Source of the DNA: an uncultured Bacilli bacterium
GTDB lineage: Bacteria > Bacillota_I > Bacilli_A > RF39 > UBA660
DNA length: 20,929 nucleotides
Assembly (NCBI GenBank): GCA_934183185.1
Contig: CAKPSO010000023.1
Location: 1-20,929 of the forward strand
Reading direction: 5' to 3'
Below the pieces are notes generated by a model. That model saw nothing but the letters and a program-made list of their open reading frames with translations. It made no database searches and was not told the DNA's origin. The position numbers and the translations under genes are program-made. Position 1 is the stretch's first letter; every line of letters starts with the position of its first letter. Of this stretch, positions 20,880-20,929 are shown in pieces.

Positions 20880-20929
20880 ATGAAAGGTAAAAATAATAAT
20901 AAAAGTAAACAGATATTATTTTCAGTATT
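20880..20929 (+). CDS. 5' end of a second TasA-like surface-protein gene (cut by window edge)
   Basis: Only 16 codons are present: MKGKNNNKSKQILFSV. From NKSKQILFS onward it is identical in protein to the start of the gene at 5660 (residues 5-13), the lead-in to the hydrophobic signal segment, and the DNA is almost identical. The leader with AGGAGG is also shared. It is therefore the start of a paralogue of the same exported family. Nothing can be said about its C-terminal domain. Confidence 0.7.
   Translation, partial: MKGKNNNKSKQILFSV

Overview
The window comes from a low-GC, Gram-positive-type bacterium. Its codons are strongly AT-biased (AGA for Arg, ATA and TTA common). GGAGG ribosome binding sites, TTGACA/TATAAT promoters and U-tailed intrinsic terminators recur throughout. 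A DUF2758/Cse60-like spore protein and a SpoIID-like peptidoglycan protein point to a spore-forming Bacillota lineage or a relative of one. The code is standard: a TGA stop is used at 4183-4185 and Trp is TGG throughout. An uncultured gut Bacilli/Clostridia-type genome is my inference, not something shown here.

Left part (1-2800) is accessory DNA. It opens with a compact candidate type I toxin-antitoxin locus: a 27-residue hydrophobic peptide on the minus strand and a convergent antisense RNA, each with its own promoter and hairpin terminator. Next come three proteins I do not recognise (637-1521, 1746-2087, 2223-2792). The first is flanked by two copies of a 58-bp element that looks like a structured RNA: the copies differ by six bases, two of them compensatory in a stem, and each copy is followed by its own terminator.

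2831-5507 (minus strand) is a cell-wall or spore-surface group: a five-LysM protein, a small beta-sandwich protein, and a SpoIID-like protein with three peptidoglycan-binding repeats. None has a signal peptide. 5660-7597 (plus strand) encodes a large surface protein with a TasA/camelysin-like N-terminus and a formylglycine-generating-enzyme/C-type-lectin-like C-terminus. Its last ~135 bases change codon use abruptly and resemble the variable region of a diversity-generating retroelement target. The start of a second member of the same family, with the same leader, lies at the right edge (20880).

7828-19053 is housekeeping: an ABC-F ATPase (ykpA/ybiT type) with a dGTPase-like HD protein, greA, tig, a small Cse60-like gene, lon, pyrG with a terminator hairpin at its transcription start, tRNA-Ala(TGC), tRNA-Gln(CTG) and gltX. 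The GluRS next to tRNA-Gln(CTG) fits the transamidation route to Gln-tRNA(Gln), if the genome lacks GlnRS. 19144-20706 holds a membrane-anchored NodB-fold protein that has lost its catalytic residues and an unrecognised 219-residue protein.

The strongest leads are the type I toxin locus, the duplicated structured RNA around the orphan gene, and the possible hypervariable C-terminus of the surface protein. None could be tested against a database here.
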